From Erythrobacter sp047872805 (lineage in GTDB: Bacteria > Pseudomonadota > Alphaproteobacteria > Sphingomonadales > Sphingomonadaceae), in NCBI RefSeq assembly GCF_047872805.1, contig NZ_JBLQUK010000004.1, positions 62,001-126,000 on the forward strand: a DNA stretch of 64,000 bases, given 5' to 3'. The position numbers were made by a program, and so were the translations under genes. Shown here in pieces: positions 8,273 through 16,442 of the stretch. The notes beneath the pieces are model-generated. The model did not search any database and had not been told where the DNA came from. It saw only the letters and a list, made by a program, of their open reading frames with translations. Position 1 is the stretch's first letter. The number at the start of each line of letters is the position of its first letter.

Positions 8273-9037
8273 CTAGAAATTGTCCTTGGCCGCACGCAGC
8301 GCCGCAAATGTCTCGTGCGGGGCATTGCCGCCCCAACGTGCCTGCATTGCCGGATCGTCGGCGCGCAGGAAGGGGTTGGTCGCCAACTCGCGTTTCAGCA
8401 CTGTCGGCACTGTCCATTCGCCCCGCGCCCGTTTGGCGTCGATCTCGGCGGCATAGTCCCTGAGCTCGGCATTGTCCGGATCAGCATGCAGCGCGAATTT
8501 CGCATTCGCCTGCGTATATTCATGCGCGCAATAGAGGACCGTGGCGGTGGAAAGGCGCTTGATCCGCTCAAGACTGCGCCAGAACTGCTCCGGTTCGCCT
8601 TCGAACATGCGCCCGCATCCCAATGCGAACACGCTGTCGCCGACGAAGGCTATGCCTTCTTCGACGACGTGATAGGCAATGTGACCGTTGGTGTGGCCCG
8701 AAACGTCGATGACGTCGGCGCGGTGTTCGCCCAAATTCACCGTGTCACCGTGGCTCACAATCCGGTCAATCGGAGAAAGCTTCTCGACCTCTTGGGGAGC
8801 CAGTACCCGCGCACCGGTGGCCGCGACAATCTCGACATTGCCGCCAGCGTGATCGGGGTGCCAATGGGTGTTCCAGATGTGGGTGATGGTCCATCCCTTT
8901 GCCGCCGCTTGACGCAGATATTCCTTGGCATCGGGTGTGTCGATTGCGGCAGTCTCTCCCGTCACTGAATTGTTCAGGAGAAATCCGTAATTGTCGGACA
9001 GGCAGGGAAATTGATGAACGGTAAGCATGGCGGGCAT
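8273..9037 (-). CDS. gloB: Hydroxyacylglutathione hydrolase (glyoxalase II)
   Basis: A 254-residue metallo-beta-lactamase-fold enzyme that hydrolyses S-lactoylglutathione in methylglyoxal detoxification. The metal motif THWHPDH is at residues 57-63, then GHTNGHIAYH near 114-123, and the family C-terminal segment PTVLKRELATNPFLR. The frame is open to 9106, but that longer form would read through the rpsA terminator; starts at 9037 or 9028 fit the family N-terminus (MLTVHQFPCLSDNY). Neither start has a clear ribosome site. Its stop is 6 bases from the start of the next minus-strand gene. Confidence 0.92.
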   Translation of the reverse strand: MPAMLTVHQFPCLSDNYGFLLNNSVTGETAAIDTPDAKEYLRQAAAKGWTITHIWNTHWHPDHAGGNVEIVAATGARVLAPQEVEKLSPIDRIVSHGDTVNLGEHRADVIDVSGHTNGHIAYHVVEEGIAFVGDSVFALGCGRMFEGEPEQFWRSLERIKRLSTATVLYCAHEYTQANAKFALHADPDNAELRDYAAEIDAKRARGEWTVPTVLKRELATNPFLRADDPAMQARWGGNAPHETFAALRAAKDNF

Positions 9038-9060
9038 AGTAACCCGTTCGCCGCACGTAG

Positions 9061-9097
9061 GAAAGGCCCGCTCTCCGTTTTGGAGAGCGGGCCTTTC
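9061..9097 (-). terminator. Hairpin terminator of rpsA
   Basis: A perfect 16-base inverted repeat (arms 9061-9076 and 9082-9097) with a 5-base loop. It lies 26 bases downstream of the rpsA stop and just before gloB. On the minus strand the second arm ends in CCTTTC, giving only a weak U-tract; the plus-strand reading is followed by CTGTTTT. Confidence 0.75.
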
Positions 9098-9123
9098 TGT
9101 TTTCACGTGATGTGAAGTGGGCT

Positions 9124-10830
9124 TTACTCGCCCTTCTTCAGTGCCGCACCCAGAATATCGCCCAGCGATGCGCCGCTGTCGGACGAACCAAACTGCTGCA
9201 CGGCTTCCTTTTCCTCGGCGATCTGACGCGCCTTGATCGAGAAGTTGGGCTTTTTCGAACGGTCGAAACCGATGACCATCGCGTCGACATGGCTGCCGAC
9301 CTGGAACCGGTCGGGGCGCTGTTCGTCGCGGTCGCGGCCAAGGTCGCTGCGCTTGATAAAGCCGGTTGCGCCATCGTCGCCAACCTGCACTTCGAGCCCG
9401 CCATCGCGCACTTCGAGGACCGTGACGGTAACCGTCTGGTTCTTGCGGAGCGATCCGGCTGCGGCGGCACCGGCTTCGGTCGGCGCGCCCTTTTCAAGCT
9501 GCTTCATGCCGAGGCTGATGCGTTCCTTTTCGACGTCGACATCGAGCACGACCGCTTTGACCATTTCACCCTTGCGGTGAAGCGCCAGAGCGTCTTCGCC
9601 CGAGATACCCCAGGCGATATCCGACATGTGGACCATACCGTCGACATCGCCGTCGAGCCCGATGAACAGGCCAAACTCGGTGGCGTTCTTGACTTCGCCC
9701 TCGACTTCCGCGCCGACCGGGAACTTCTCGGCGAATTCGTCCCATGGATTGCGCTGAGCCTGCTTGAGGCCAAGCGAAATGCGGCGCTTTTCGCTGTCGA
9801 CTTCGAGCACGATGACTTCGACTTCTTCCGAAGTGCTGACGATCTTGCCCGGGTGGACGTTCTTTTTGGTCCAGCTCATTTCGGAAACATGGACGAGGCC
9901 TTCAATGCCTGCTTCCAGTTCGACGAAAGCACCATATTCAGTGATGTTGGTGACCTGACCCGACAGCTTCATGCCAACCGGATATTTGGCTGCGACGCCG
10001 TCCCACGGATCGCTTTCAAGCTGTTTCATGCCAAGGCTGATGCGCTGCGTATCGGAATTGATGCGCACGATCTGCACGGTCACAGTCTGGCCGATTTCGA
10101 TGATCTCGCTGGGGTGGTTGACCCGCTTGTAGCTCATGTCGGTGACGTGCAGCAGGCCGTCGATGCCGCCCAGATCCACAAACGCACCGTAATCGGTGAT
10201 GTTCTTGACAACGCCGTCGATAACCTGACCTTCGACCAGATCGTTGATCAGTTCGCTGCGCTGTTCGGCGCGGGTTTCTTCGAGCACGGCGCGGCGCGAG
10301 ACGACGATATTGCCGCGGCGACGATCCATCTTGAGGATCTGAAACGGCTGCGGCACTTCCATCAGCGGCGTGACATCGCGCACGGGGCGGATATCGACCT
10401 GGCTGCCGGGCAGAAACGCCACTGCGCCATCGAGATCGACCGTAAAGCCGCCCTTGACCCGGCCAAAGATGCGGCCATCGACGCGCTTGCCTTCGCCAAA
10501 TTCGCTTTCCAGCTTGTCCCAGGCGGCTTCGCGGCGGGCGCGGTCGCGGCTGAGCATGGCTTCGCCATCGGCGTTTTCGACGCGGTCGACATAGACTTCG
10601 ACTTCGTCACCGACCGACAGGCCGTGATCGTCATCGCCGCGCGCAAATTCCTTGAGGCTGACGCGGCCTTCGCTTTTGAGGCCAACGTCGATGACGGCGC
10701 TGCCGCCCTCGATTGCGGTGATCGTGCCTTTGACGACGCGGCCTTCAAAGCCGCCATCGTCGGCGCCGCCGAGTTGTTCGTTGAGAAGCGCTTCGAAATC
10801 GTCGCGCGTGGGCATGGGAGAAGTTGCCAT
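9124..10830 (-). CDS. rpsA: 30S ribosomal protein S1
   Basis: A 568-residue protein made of consecutive S1 (OB-fold) repeats. Recognisable repeat starts include GTITAIEGGSAVIDVGLKSEG, GRIFGRVKGGFTVDLDGAVAFLPGS, GVVKNITDYGAFVDLGGIDGLLH, GQVTNITEYGAFVELEAGIEGLVH and GEVKNATEFGLFIGLDGDVDGMVH. Each is followed by an 'RISLGMKQ'-type linker. S1 binds mRNA on the 30S platform and helps initiation. The length matches the alphaproteobacterial family. Placement after cmk on the same strand is the classical cmk-rpsA order, here with a 370-base leader between them. Confidence 0.96.
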   Translation of the reverse strand: MATSPMPTRDDFEALLNEQLGGADDGGFEGRVVKGTITAIEGGSAVIDVGLKSEGRVSLKEFARGDDDHGLSVGDEVEVYVDRVENADGEAMLSRDRARREAAWDKLESEFGEGKRVDGRIFGRVKGGFTVDLDGAVAFLPGSQVDIRPVRDVTPLMEVPQPFQILKMDRRRGNIVVSRRAVLEETRAEQRSELINDLVEGQVIDGVVKNITDYGAFVDLGGIDGLLHVTDMSYKRVNHPSEIIEIGQTVTVQIVRINSDTQRISLGMKQLESDPWDGVAAKYPVGMKLSGQVTNITEYGAFVELEAGIEGLVHVSEMSWTKKNVHPGKIVSTSEEVEVIVLEVDSEKRRISLGLKQAQRNPWDEFAEKFPVGAEVEGEVKNATEFGLFIGLDGDVDGMVHMSDIAWGISGEDALALHRKGEMVKAVVLDVDVEKERISLGMKQLEKGAPTEAGAAAAGSLRKNQTVTVTVLEVRDGGLEVQVGDDGATGFIKRSDLGRDRDEQRPDRFQVGSHVDAMVIGFDRSKKPNFSIKARQIAEEKEAVQQFGSSDSGASLGDILGAALKKGE

Positions 10831-11200
10831 AGGTTAAGGCGTATCCTGTTTCATTGTGCTACCGGCCACCGGTTTTTCCGGGGTCTTAAACTGTCTCCCT
10901 CGCACCATTGCGCAGGCTGACAGGGCAAGAGGCCGAAGTCTCCGCACCGCCGAATGCAAGTGCGAAGGTCCCTTCAATCCAGCAGATTGCGAGAACGAGC
11001 GCGCGCCTAGGCCAAAGGCGGGCGGAATGCAAGCCATTTGGGGCTTCGATTCCCTACAGGATGGAACACATGGAACACAGTCCAGCAGCAGAAATTGCGG
11101 GCTGGGCACAAGCTTGGAAAGCGGCGGATTTGCGCGGAAAAGAGCATTGGGTGAAGCCATCGCCAGACCTTGCCATCGCCGCAGAATGTAGGAAAGCCTG
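10831..11200. other. Intergenic region between cmk and rpsA (370 bases)
   Basis: No credible gene is seen. Short frames on the plus strand here lack recognisable motifs and oppose both flanking genes. The region must hold the rpsA leader and probably its own promoter, but I cannot pick a convincing one. It contains a small ACCGG/CCGGT hairpin near the rpsA start and a tandem 9-base doublet, TGGAACACA twice, at 11062-11079. Confidence 0.6.
11062..11079. repeat. Tandem 9-base doublet TGGAACACA
   Basis: Two exact head-to-tail copies of TGGAACACA in the cmk-rpsA gap. A second, different 9-base doublet occurs upstream of bamD at 62372-62389. Function unknown. Confidence 0.7.
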
Positions 11201-11839
11201 CTATTCCCCCGCCAGCACGGCTTCGACCGCTTCCAATACCGTTTCAAACGCCTGATCGGCATCAAAGCTGGTGGTGTCGATAATCAACGCATCCGGCGCG
11301 GCTTTCAGCGGTGCGTCCTTGCGGCTGATGTCGCGGGCATCGCGGCCCACGATGTCGCGTTCGATTTCGATCAACGGGATTTCCTCCTCATGATCGATCC
11401 GTTTGGCGACCATTTCCAGCCAGCGCCGCCGCGCGCGTTCAGTCACGCTGGCGGTGATGAACAGCTTTACGTCGGCGTCGGGCGCGATGACGGTGCCGAT
11501 ATCGCGCCCGTCGAGCACCGCGCCGCCGGGCTGGGTGGCAAAGGCGCGCTGGCGTTCAAACAAGGCCTTACGCACTTCGGGATGGACCGAGACCCGGCTT
11601 GCCAGCCCTCCGACTTCTTCGCTGCGCAGGATAACGTCCTGCATCAATTGATCGGGAAAGGCGCAGGCGCTGAACGCATCGGCGGGATTATCAGGATCGC
11701 CATCGTTGATCGCCACCTGCCGCCCGACCGCGCGATAGAGCAGTCCGGTATCAAGATGCGGAACACCAAAATGCGCGGCTAGCCGCCGTGCAATGGTGCC
11801 CTTTCCGCTAGCGGTGGGACCGTCGACCGCGATGATCAT
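11201..11839 (-). CDS. cmk: Cytidylate kinase
   Basis: A 212-residue P-loop kinase that phosphorylates CMP and dCMP. The N-terminus MIIAVDGPTASGKGTIARRL contains the Walker A motif GPTASGKGT at residues 7-15. LDTGLLYRAVG, LDGRDIGTVIAPDADVKLFI and ARRRWLEM are CMP-kinase signatures. The frame is open upstream to 12079, but the ATG at 11839 gives the canonical N-terminus and overlaps the stop of the upstream small membrane protein (ATGA). Cmk next to rpsA is a widely conserved pairing. Confidence 0.95.
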   Translation of the reverse strand: MIIAVDGPTASGKGTIARRLAAHFGVPHLDTGLLYRAVGRQVAINDGDPDNPADAFSACAFPDQLMQDVILRSEEVGGLASRVSVHPEVRKALFERQRAFATQPGGAVLDGRDIGTVIAPDADVKLFITASVTERARRRWLEMVAKRIDHEEEIPLIEIERDIVGRDARDISRKDAPLKAAPDALIIDTTSFDADQAFETVLEAVEAVLAGE

Positions 11840-12096
11840 GGCACCGCCTTTCGCATCCGCATCGCCTTCACCAGCCCGAACACCGCAATCGCCGCCCAGA
11901 ACCCTTCGAGCACAAGGCTGGGCCAGTTGGTGTGGACCAGCAGGCTGACCGTCAGCAAGGCCGCACCGAGCAGATTGGTGCCGTGCAGGAAATAGGGGTT
12001 CGGTTTGTCGACATAGGTCAGATAGGCATAGGCCCCGATGATGCAGACGGTTCCGGCAAAGCCTACCATGCTCGCCCAATCAAACGGTGCGGTCAT
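11836..12096 (-). CDS. Small three-helix membrane protein (CBU_0592-like)
   Basis: An 86-residue protein that is almost entirely membrane helix: about residues 8-28 (MVGFAGTVCIIGAYAYLTYV), 36-54 and 58-76. A conserved-looking FLHGTNLLGAALL sits in the second helix. It resembles the uncharacterised CBU_0592 family of small membrane proteins. It overlaps cmk by ATGA and is probably translationally coupled to it. Function unknown. Confidence 0.75.
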   Translation of the reverse strand: MTAPFDWASMVGFAGTVCIIGAYAYLTYVDKPNPYFLHGTNLLGAALLTVSLLVHTNWPSLVLEGFWAAIAVFGLVKAMRMRKAVP

Positions 12097-12119
12097 GTCC
12101 GATCACCCCAATTCATCCC

Positions 12120-12205
12120 GTCACCCTGAACTTGTTTCAGGGTCCATTTTCCGGCTTGCGCAGCGCCTGAACGATCAATGGATGCAGAAACAAGTTCAGC
12201 ATGAC
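12120..12205. repeat. 86-bp palindromic repeat, family A copy 1
   Basis: Two 27-base arms (12120-12146 and 12179-12205) form an imperfect palindrome around a 32-base spacer. The core CTGAACTTGTTTC is present in both arms in opposite orientation. A second copy is at 23739-23827. Sequences of this type recur in sphingomonad genomes. It lies between aroA and the upstream-oriented small membrane gene. Confidence 0.85.
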
Positions 12206-12220
12206 AAAGGAGGAAAGCCA

Positions 12221-13540
12221 TTATCGCGCCGCCTCGTTCAGCAGGCCCATGAAGGTGGGAAAGCTGGTGTTGATCGGGCTGGTATCGTCAACGCCCACCC
12301 CGTCGCGGCTGACGAGGCCAGCGACCGCCATGCTCATCGCTATGCGGTGATCGAGCCGGGTGACGACGCTTGCGCCCGCAGCTGTGCCGGGGAACGGATC
12401 GCCGCCGGAGCCGTGGATGGTCAGCCCGTTTTCATGCTCTTCGACGCGCGCGCCTGCCAGCGTCAGCGCCGCCGCCATGGCTGCCAGCCGGTCGCTTTCC
12501 TTGACCCGCAATTCCTCTAGCCCCGTGGTCCGCGTAACGCCCTGCGCCATTGCGGCCGCGACAAACAGCACGGGAAATTCATCGACCATGCTGGGGACGA
12601 TGGCGGGATCGACGTCAACACCGCTCAGCGCCGAATGCCGCACGCGCAAATCGGCCACCGGCTCGCCGCCGACTTCGCGGGGGTCAAGTTCCTCGATAGA
12701 GCCGCCCATTTGCCGCAGCACGGTGACGATCCCGGCGCGGGTCGGGTTGAGGCCGACGTTCTCGATCACCAGATCGCTGCCCGGCACCAGCAATGCAGCC
12801 ACGATGAAAAACGCAGCGGAAGATGGATCGCCCGGCACGATCACGTCCAGCGGACGCAAATCGGCCTCTCCGTGGATGGCGATGATCCGTTCGCCTTTTT
12901 CCTCACCCACTTCCAGCGCCGCGCCAAAGCCGCGCAGCATCCTCTCAGTGTGGTCGCGCGTCGGCACCGGCTCGATCACGCGGGTGATTCCGGGGGTATT
13001 GAGCCCCGCCAGCAGCACCGCGCTTTTGACCTGCGCGCTGGCCACCGGCAGGCGATAGGTGATCGGCACCGCTGGCGATGCGCCGCGGAGCATACAGGGC
13101 AGCGTGCCGCCTGACGAAGCCTCGAACGAGGCACCCATCTGGCTCAGCGGTTCGATCACCCGGTTCATCGGGCGGCCCGACAGGCTGGCATCGCCGGTAA
13201 AGGTCGCGGTAATGTCGTGGCTGGCCAGCAGACCCATCATCAACCGGGTCGAAGTGCCCGAATTGCCCATGTCGAGCGCGCCTGCAGGTTCCAGCAGGCT
13301 GCCGACCCCAACGCCGTGCACGGTCCATGTGCTGTCCGCGCCGCGTTCGATCTGCGCACCGAGTTGCCGCATGGCGGCGGCGGTGGCGAGCACGTCCTCG
13401 CCTTCGAGCAGGCCGGTGATCCGGCTTTCGCCAATTGCAAGCCCTGCAAACATAAGCGCGCGGTGGCTGATCGACTTGTCGCCCGGAACGCGCAGGCGGC
13501 CGGTCAGCGGGGGTGAAGCGGTGAAAGTATGACGTGGCAT
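12221..13540 (-). CDS. aroA: 3-phosphoshikimate 1-carboxyvinyltransferase (EPSP synthase)
   Basis: A 439-residue enzyme of the shikimate pathway joining phosphoenolpyruvate to shikimate-3-phosphate. Signatures are GDKSISHRALM (residues 20-30), PVASAQVKSAVLLAGLNTPG, TRDHTERML and ELRVKESDRL. Overall wording matches the class II branch, which includes the Agrobacterium CP4 enzyme. The PEP-site motif is GNSGTSTR with Gly95 where CP4 has an alanine. The frame is open to 13663, but the ATG at 13540 gives the normal N-terminus. It diverges from the FYDLN-protein gene. Confidence 0.94.
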   Translation of the reverse strand: MPRHTFTASPPLTGRLRVPGDKSISHRALMFAGLAIGESRITGLLEGEDVLATAAAMRQLGAQIERGADSTWTVHGVGVGSLLEPAGALDMGNSGTSTRLMMGLLASHDITATFTGDASLSGRPMNRVIEPLSQMGASFEASSGGTLPCMLRGASPAVPITYRLPVASAQVKSAVLLAGLNTPGITRVIEPVPTRDHTERMLRGFGAALEVGEEKGERIIAIHGEADLRPLDVIVPGDPSSAAFFIVAALLVPGSDLVIENVGLNPTRAGIVTVLRQMGGSIEELDPREVGGEPVADLRVRHSALSGVDVDPAIVPSMVDEFPVLFVAAAMAQGVTRTTGLEELRVKESDRLAAMAAALTLAGARVEEHENGLTIHGSGGDPFPGTAAGASVVTRLDHRIAMSMAVAGLVSRDGVGVDDTSPINTSFPTFMGLLNEAAR

Positions 13541-13698
13541 TTCAGGCGCGGTCTTTGACAGCGCCTTACCCTTCTGGCAAGGCGCGCCAGCTTTGGGCTG
13601 GGGCTCTTGATTCCCGCTCTTGAATGTGATCGAGCCCGATCCCACTACACAGCGTTGCAACACTCTCCGCGATGCGGAGTGACGAAGGATTTACACGA

Positions 13699-14043
13699 AT
13701 GGCGAAGCCAGAATGGGGCACCAAGCGTTCCTGCCCCAAATGCGGGACGCGCTTCTACGATCTTGGCAAGGATAATCCCGTGGCCTGCATCGAATGCGGC
13801 GAGGAATGGGAACCGGAACCCGTGCTGAAGTCCAAGCAGCCGATCCCGTATGAAGCCGATGAAAAGAAGAAGGATATCGATCCCGACAGCGATCTTGGCG
13901 GCGACGATGACGATGATCTGAAGGACATCGAAAATATCGACGATGATGACGATTCGCCCGATAACGACGTCGATCTTGGCGGCGACGATGACCTTGGCGT
14001 GGCCAAGGGCAAGGGCGATGACGACGGGAATGACGATAGCTGA
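13699..14043 (+). CDS. FYDLN-acid family zinc-ribbon protein (TIGR02300-like)
   Basis: A 114-residue protein. The N-terminus MAKPEWGTKRSCPKCGTRFY holds the first CxxC (Cys12, Cys15) and the FYDL motif at residues 19-22. The second CxxC is Cys30 and Cys33, so a zinc ribbon is likely. From about residue 55 to the end the chain is almost all Asp, Glu, Gly and Lys. This is the alphaproteobacterial FYDLN-acid family of unknown function. The start at 13699 is chosen over 13672 because MAKPEWG is the family N-terminus. Confidence 0.88.
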   Translation: MAKPEWGTKRSCPKCGTRFYDLGKDNPVACIECGEEWEPEPVLKSKQPIPYEADEKKKDIDPDSDLGGDDDDDLKDIENIDDDDDSPDNDVDLGGDDDLGVAKGKGDDDGNDDS

Positions 14044-14116
14044 TCTGACAGCCAAATAGCACTTGCCTTTCGTGGGGGCGGGCCTTAATGCGCCCGCTCT
14101 TGCGAAAGCAGGTATC

Positions 14117-14137
14117 GGCCTTATCTTCGGTAAGGCC
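14117..14137 (+). other. Small hairpin upstream of tRNA-Ala
   Basis: A perfect 7-base stem, GGCCTTA (14117-14123) and TAAGGCC (14131-14137), with a 7-base loop. It is preceded by a larger imperfect hairpin around 14063-14114. No T-tract follows. It may be part of the end of the FYDLN mRNA or of the tRNA leader. Confidence 0.4.
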
Positions 14138-14164
14138 ACACATCGATGCACCAAAGTATTTTGG

Positions 14165-14240
14165 GGGGCCTTAGCTCAGCTGGGAGAGCGCAACACTGGC
14201 AGTGTTGAGGTCAGCGGTTCGATCCCGCTAGGCTCCACCA
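14165..14240 (+). tRNA. tRNA-Ala (anticodon GGC)
   Basis: A 76-base cloverleaf can be folded by hand. The acceptor stem is GGGGCCT with AGGCTCC and contains the G3:U70 pair that marks tRNA-Ala. The D arm starts GCTCAGCTGGGAGAGC. The anticodon stem CAACA/TGTTG encloses the loop CTGGCAG (anticodon GGC). The T arm is AGCGG TTCGATC CCGCT. The CCA end is encoded at 14238-14240. It lies alone between the FYDLN gene and ffh, with its own terminator. Confidence 0.97.
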
Positions 14241-14280
14241 TCGAAACAGTTTCAGTCGGGTGATTTTCCGGATCATCCGC

Positions 14281-14317
14281 AACGCTGGCCAACGAGGTTT
14301 CGTTCGCCGGCGTTTTT
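14281..14317 (+). terminator. Intrinsic terminator of tRNA-Ala
   Basis: Arms 14281-14295 and 14300-14314 form a 15-base stem with one G-T wobble and one mismatch and a GGTT loop, followed by a run of five T (14313-14317, partly within the stem). It lies 40 bases after the tRNA and separates it from ffh. Confidence 0.8.
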
Positions 14318-14380
14318 CGCGTTTGTCTCTGGTTGGCGATGCAGTCCCAGCTGCCGCTGCCAAGAGAGGAGTTGAAGACG

Positions 14381-15844
14381 ATGTTTGACAATCTGTCTGA
14401 CCGCCTTGGCGGCGTCTTTGACAAGCTCAAAGGCCGCGGTGCGTTAAGGGAACAAGACGTGCGCGACGCCATGCGCGAAGTGCGCGTCGCCTTGCTAGAA
14501 GCCGACGTCGCGCTGCCGGTTGCGCGCCGGTTTATCGACGCGGTGACGGAAAAGGCCGTGGGCGCATCGGTGCTGCGCTCGGTCACACCGGGCCAGCAAG
14601 TGGTCAAGATCGTCCATGACGAACTGGTCGCCATGCTTTCGGGTGACGTGGGCGATGCGGGCGATGCGGGCGACACGGGCGCGGTGGGCCTGACGCTGGA
14701 TGCCAAACCGCCGGTGGTCATCATGATGGTCGGTCTGCAAGGTTCGGGCAAGACGACCACGACCGCCAAGCTGGGCAAGCTGATCCGCGAAAAGCACGGC
14801 AAAAAGGCCATGATGGCCTCGCTCGACGTCAATCGCCCGGCGGCGCAGGAACAGCTCAAAGTGTTGGGCGAACAGGCCGATGTGGCGACCCTGCCGATCG
14901 TTGCTGGGCAGCAACCGGTCGATATTGCGCGGCGCGCGATGGAAGCGGCGCGGCTCCAGAATTTCGATGTGCTGTTGCTTGATACGGCGGGCCGCCTGCA
15001 TGTCGATGCCGCGCTGATGGCCGAAATGAAGGCGGTTTCCAGCGTCTCTGCCCCGACCGAAGTGTTGCTGGTGGTCGATTCGCTCACCGGTCAGGACGCG
15101 GTGAACGTGGCGCAGAGCTTCTCTGGCGAGGTTCCGCTGACCGGGGTTGTGCTGACGCGGATGGACGGCGATGCGCGCGGCGGCGCGGCGCTGTCGATGC
15201 GCGCGGTGACGGGCAAGCCGATCAAATTTGCTGGGACCGGCGAGAAACTCGACGCGATCGAGCCGTTTCGTCCCGGCTCTGTCGCTGACCGCATCCTGGG
15301 CATGGGCGATGTCGTCAGCCTGGTCGAACGCGCAGCCGCAACGATCAAGGAAGACGAAGCGGCCAAGCTCGCCGAGAATTTCGAGAAGGGCAAATTCGAC
15401 CTCAACGACCTGCGAATGCAACTGCGGCAGATGCAGAACATGGGCGGGCTGGGCATGCTTGCCGGCATGATGCCCGGCATGAAGAAAGCAAAGGCGGCGA
15501 TGGCTGCCTCCAATATGGACGACAAGGTGCTGATCCATATGGATGCGATCATTGGGTCGATGACCGCGAAAGAACGTGCGCGGCCCGAACTGATGAACGC
15601 CAAACGCAAGAAGCGGGTTGCAGCGGGCAGCGGCACCGACGTGCAATCGGTCAACAAGCTTCTGAAAATGCATCAGGAAATGGGCCGCGCGATGAAGCAG
15701 CTCAGAAAGATGGGCGGGCTGAAAAGTCTGGCCGCGATGTTTGGCGGCGGCGGCATGGGCGGACCGGGCGGCATGGGCAGCTTGGGCGGACCCGGAGCGA
15801 TGGGCGGGCTTCCCGGACTCCCCGGCCCCAGAGGCAAGAAATAA
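14381..15844 (+). CDS. ffh: Signal recognition particle protein Ffh
   Basis: A 487-residue GTPase that targets membrane proteins with 4.5S RNA. The N domain covers residues 1 to about 85. G1 is GLQGSGKT at 118-125, followed by DVNRPAAQEQL, DTAGR and TRMDGDARGG. The methionine-rich M domain follows, then a Gly/Met/Pro tail ending GPRGKK. Between the N and G domains a small insert (about residues 88-103) repeats GDAGDAGDTG. The frame is open from 14333, but the ATG at 14381 gives the standard MFDNLSDRL start with an upstream GAGAGGA. It opens the ffh-rpsP-rimM group. Confidence 0.96.
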   Translation: MFDNLSDRLGGVFDKLKGRGALREQDVRDAMREVRVALLEADVALPVARRFIDAVTEKAVGASVLRSVTPGQQVVKIVHDELVAMLSGDVGDAGDAGDTGAVGLTLDAKPPVVIMMVGLQGSGKTTTTAKLGKLIREKHGKKAMMASLDVNRPAAQEQLKVLGEQADVATLPIVAGQQPVDIARRAMEAARLQNFDVLLLDTAGRLHVDAALMAEMKAVSSVSAPTEVLLVVDSLTGQDAVNVAQSFSGEVPLTGVVLTRMDGDARGGAALSMRAVTGKPIKFAGTGEKLDAIEPFRPGSVADRILGMGDVVSLVERAAATIKEDEAAKLAENFEKGKFDLNDLRMQLRQMQNMGGLGMLAGMMPGMKKAKAAMAASNMDDKVLIHMDAIIGSMTAKERARPELMNAKRKKRVAAGSGTDVQSVNKLLKMHQEMGRAMKQLRKMGGLKSLAAMFGGGGMGGPGGMGSLGGPGAMGGLPGLPGPRGKK

Positions 15845-15890
15845 TTTCAATATTAAAATTCAGACAGTTAAACTTGAAAGGTAATACACA

Positions 15891-16412
15891 ATGTCAGTAG
15901 CAATCCGGCTTTCGCGCGGCGGTGCCAAGAAGCGCCCCTATTATCGTATCGTCGTTTCCGATGCCCGCGCCCCGCGCGACGGCAAGTATCTTGAGCAGAT
16001 CGGCACCTACAACCCGCTGCTCGCCAAGGACAACGAGGGCCGCGTCAAGCTGAACGAGGACCGCGCCCGTTATTGGCTGGGCGTTGGTGCCAAGCCATCC
16101 GACCGGGTCGCGCGTTTCTTTGACGCTGCCGGAATTCTCGAACGCGCCGCGCGCAGCAACCCGAACAAGGGCAAGCCCGGCGAAAAGGCGACCGAACGCG
16201 CCGAGGAAAAGGCTGAAAAGCTGAAGGAAGCCGAAGAAGCCGCAAAGGCTGCCGAGGAAGAAGCCAAGGCCGCAGCGGCGGCTCCGGCTGAAGAAGCGCC
16301 CGCAGACGAAGCACCGGCCGAAGAAGCCGCCGCTGACGAAGCGACCGCAGACGAAGCTCCGGCCGCAGAGGCTCCGGCAGATGCCGCTGGCGAAGAAAAG
16401 GCCGAGGGCTAA
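15891..16412 (+). CDS. rpsP: 30S ribosomal protein S16 with long acidic tail
   Basis: A 173-residue protein. Residues 1 to about 85 are a standard S16 (IRLSRGGAKKRPYYRIVVSD, LEQIGTYNPL, ARYWLGVGAKPSDRV). The remaining about 88 residues are an extension of Lys/Glu helix followed by repeats of (A/P)(A/D)EEAP. Typical S16 proteins are 80-90 residues, though alphaproteobacterial ones often have tails. An AAAGG ribosome site precedes the ATG. It sits between ffh and rimM. Confidence 0.95.
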   Translation: MSVAIRLSRGGAKKRPYYRIVVSDARAPRDGKYLEQIGTYNPLLAKDNEGRVKLNEDRARYWLGVGAKPSDRVARFFDAAGILERAARSNPNKGKPGEKATERAEEKAEKLKEAEEAAKAAEEEAKAAAAAPAEEAPADEAPAEEAAADEATADEAPAAEAPADAAGEEKAEG

Positions 16413-16442
16413 GCCGCTCCCGCGCATGACCGGACGGGCCGC

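Noticed and set aside
9112..10920. A 602-codon open frame on the plus strand opposite rpsA
   Set aside because: It is antisense to a clear S1 gene, has no recognisable domain, and is explained by the high-GC codon pattern of rpsA (long stop-free opposite frames).
11062..11079. Possible CRISPR-like direct repeat
   Set aside because: Only two 9-base units without spacers and no cas genes anywhere in the window.
10856..11255. Short plus-strand frames in the cmk-rpsA gap
   Set aside because: No ribosome site or known motif, opposite to both neighbours, and one includes the 9-base doublet as 'MEHMEH', which looks like repeat translation.
14495..15850. A 451-codon minus-strand frame opposite ffh
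   Set aside because: Ffh is unmistakable on the plus strand; the opposite frame is rich in His/Arg in the way typical of antisense GC-rich frames.
16200..16400. Internal Ala/Glu coding repeats in rpsP as a DNA repeat element
   Set aside because: The periodicity follows codons for an acidic low-complexity tail and is not palindromic or present elsewhere in the window.
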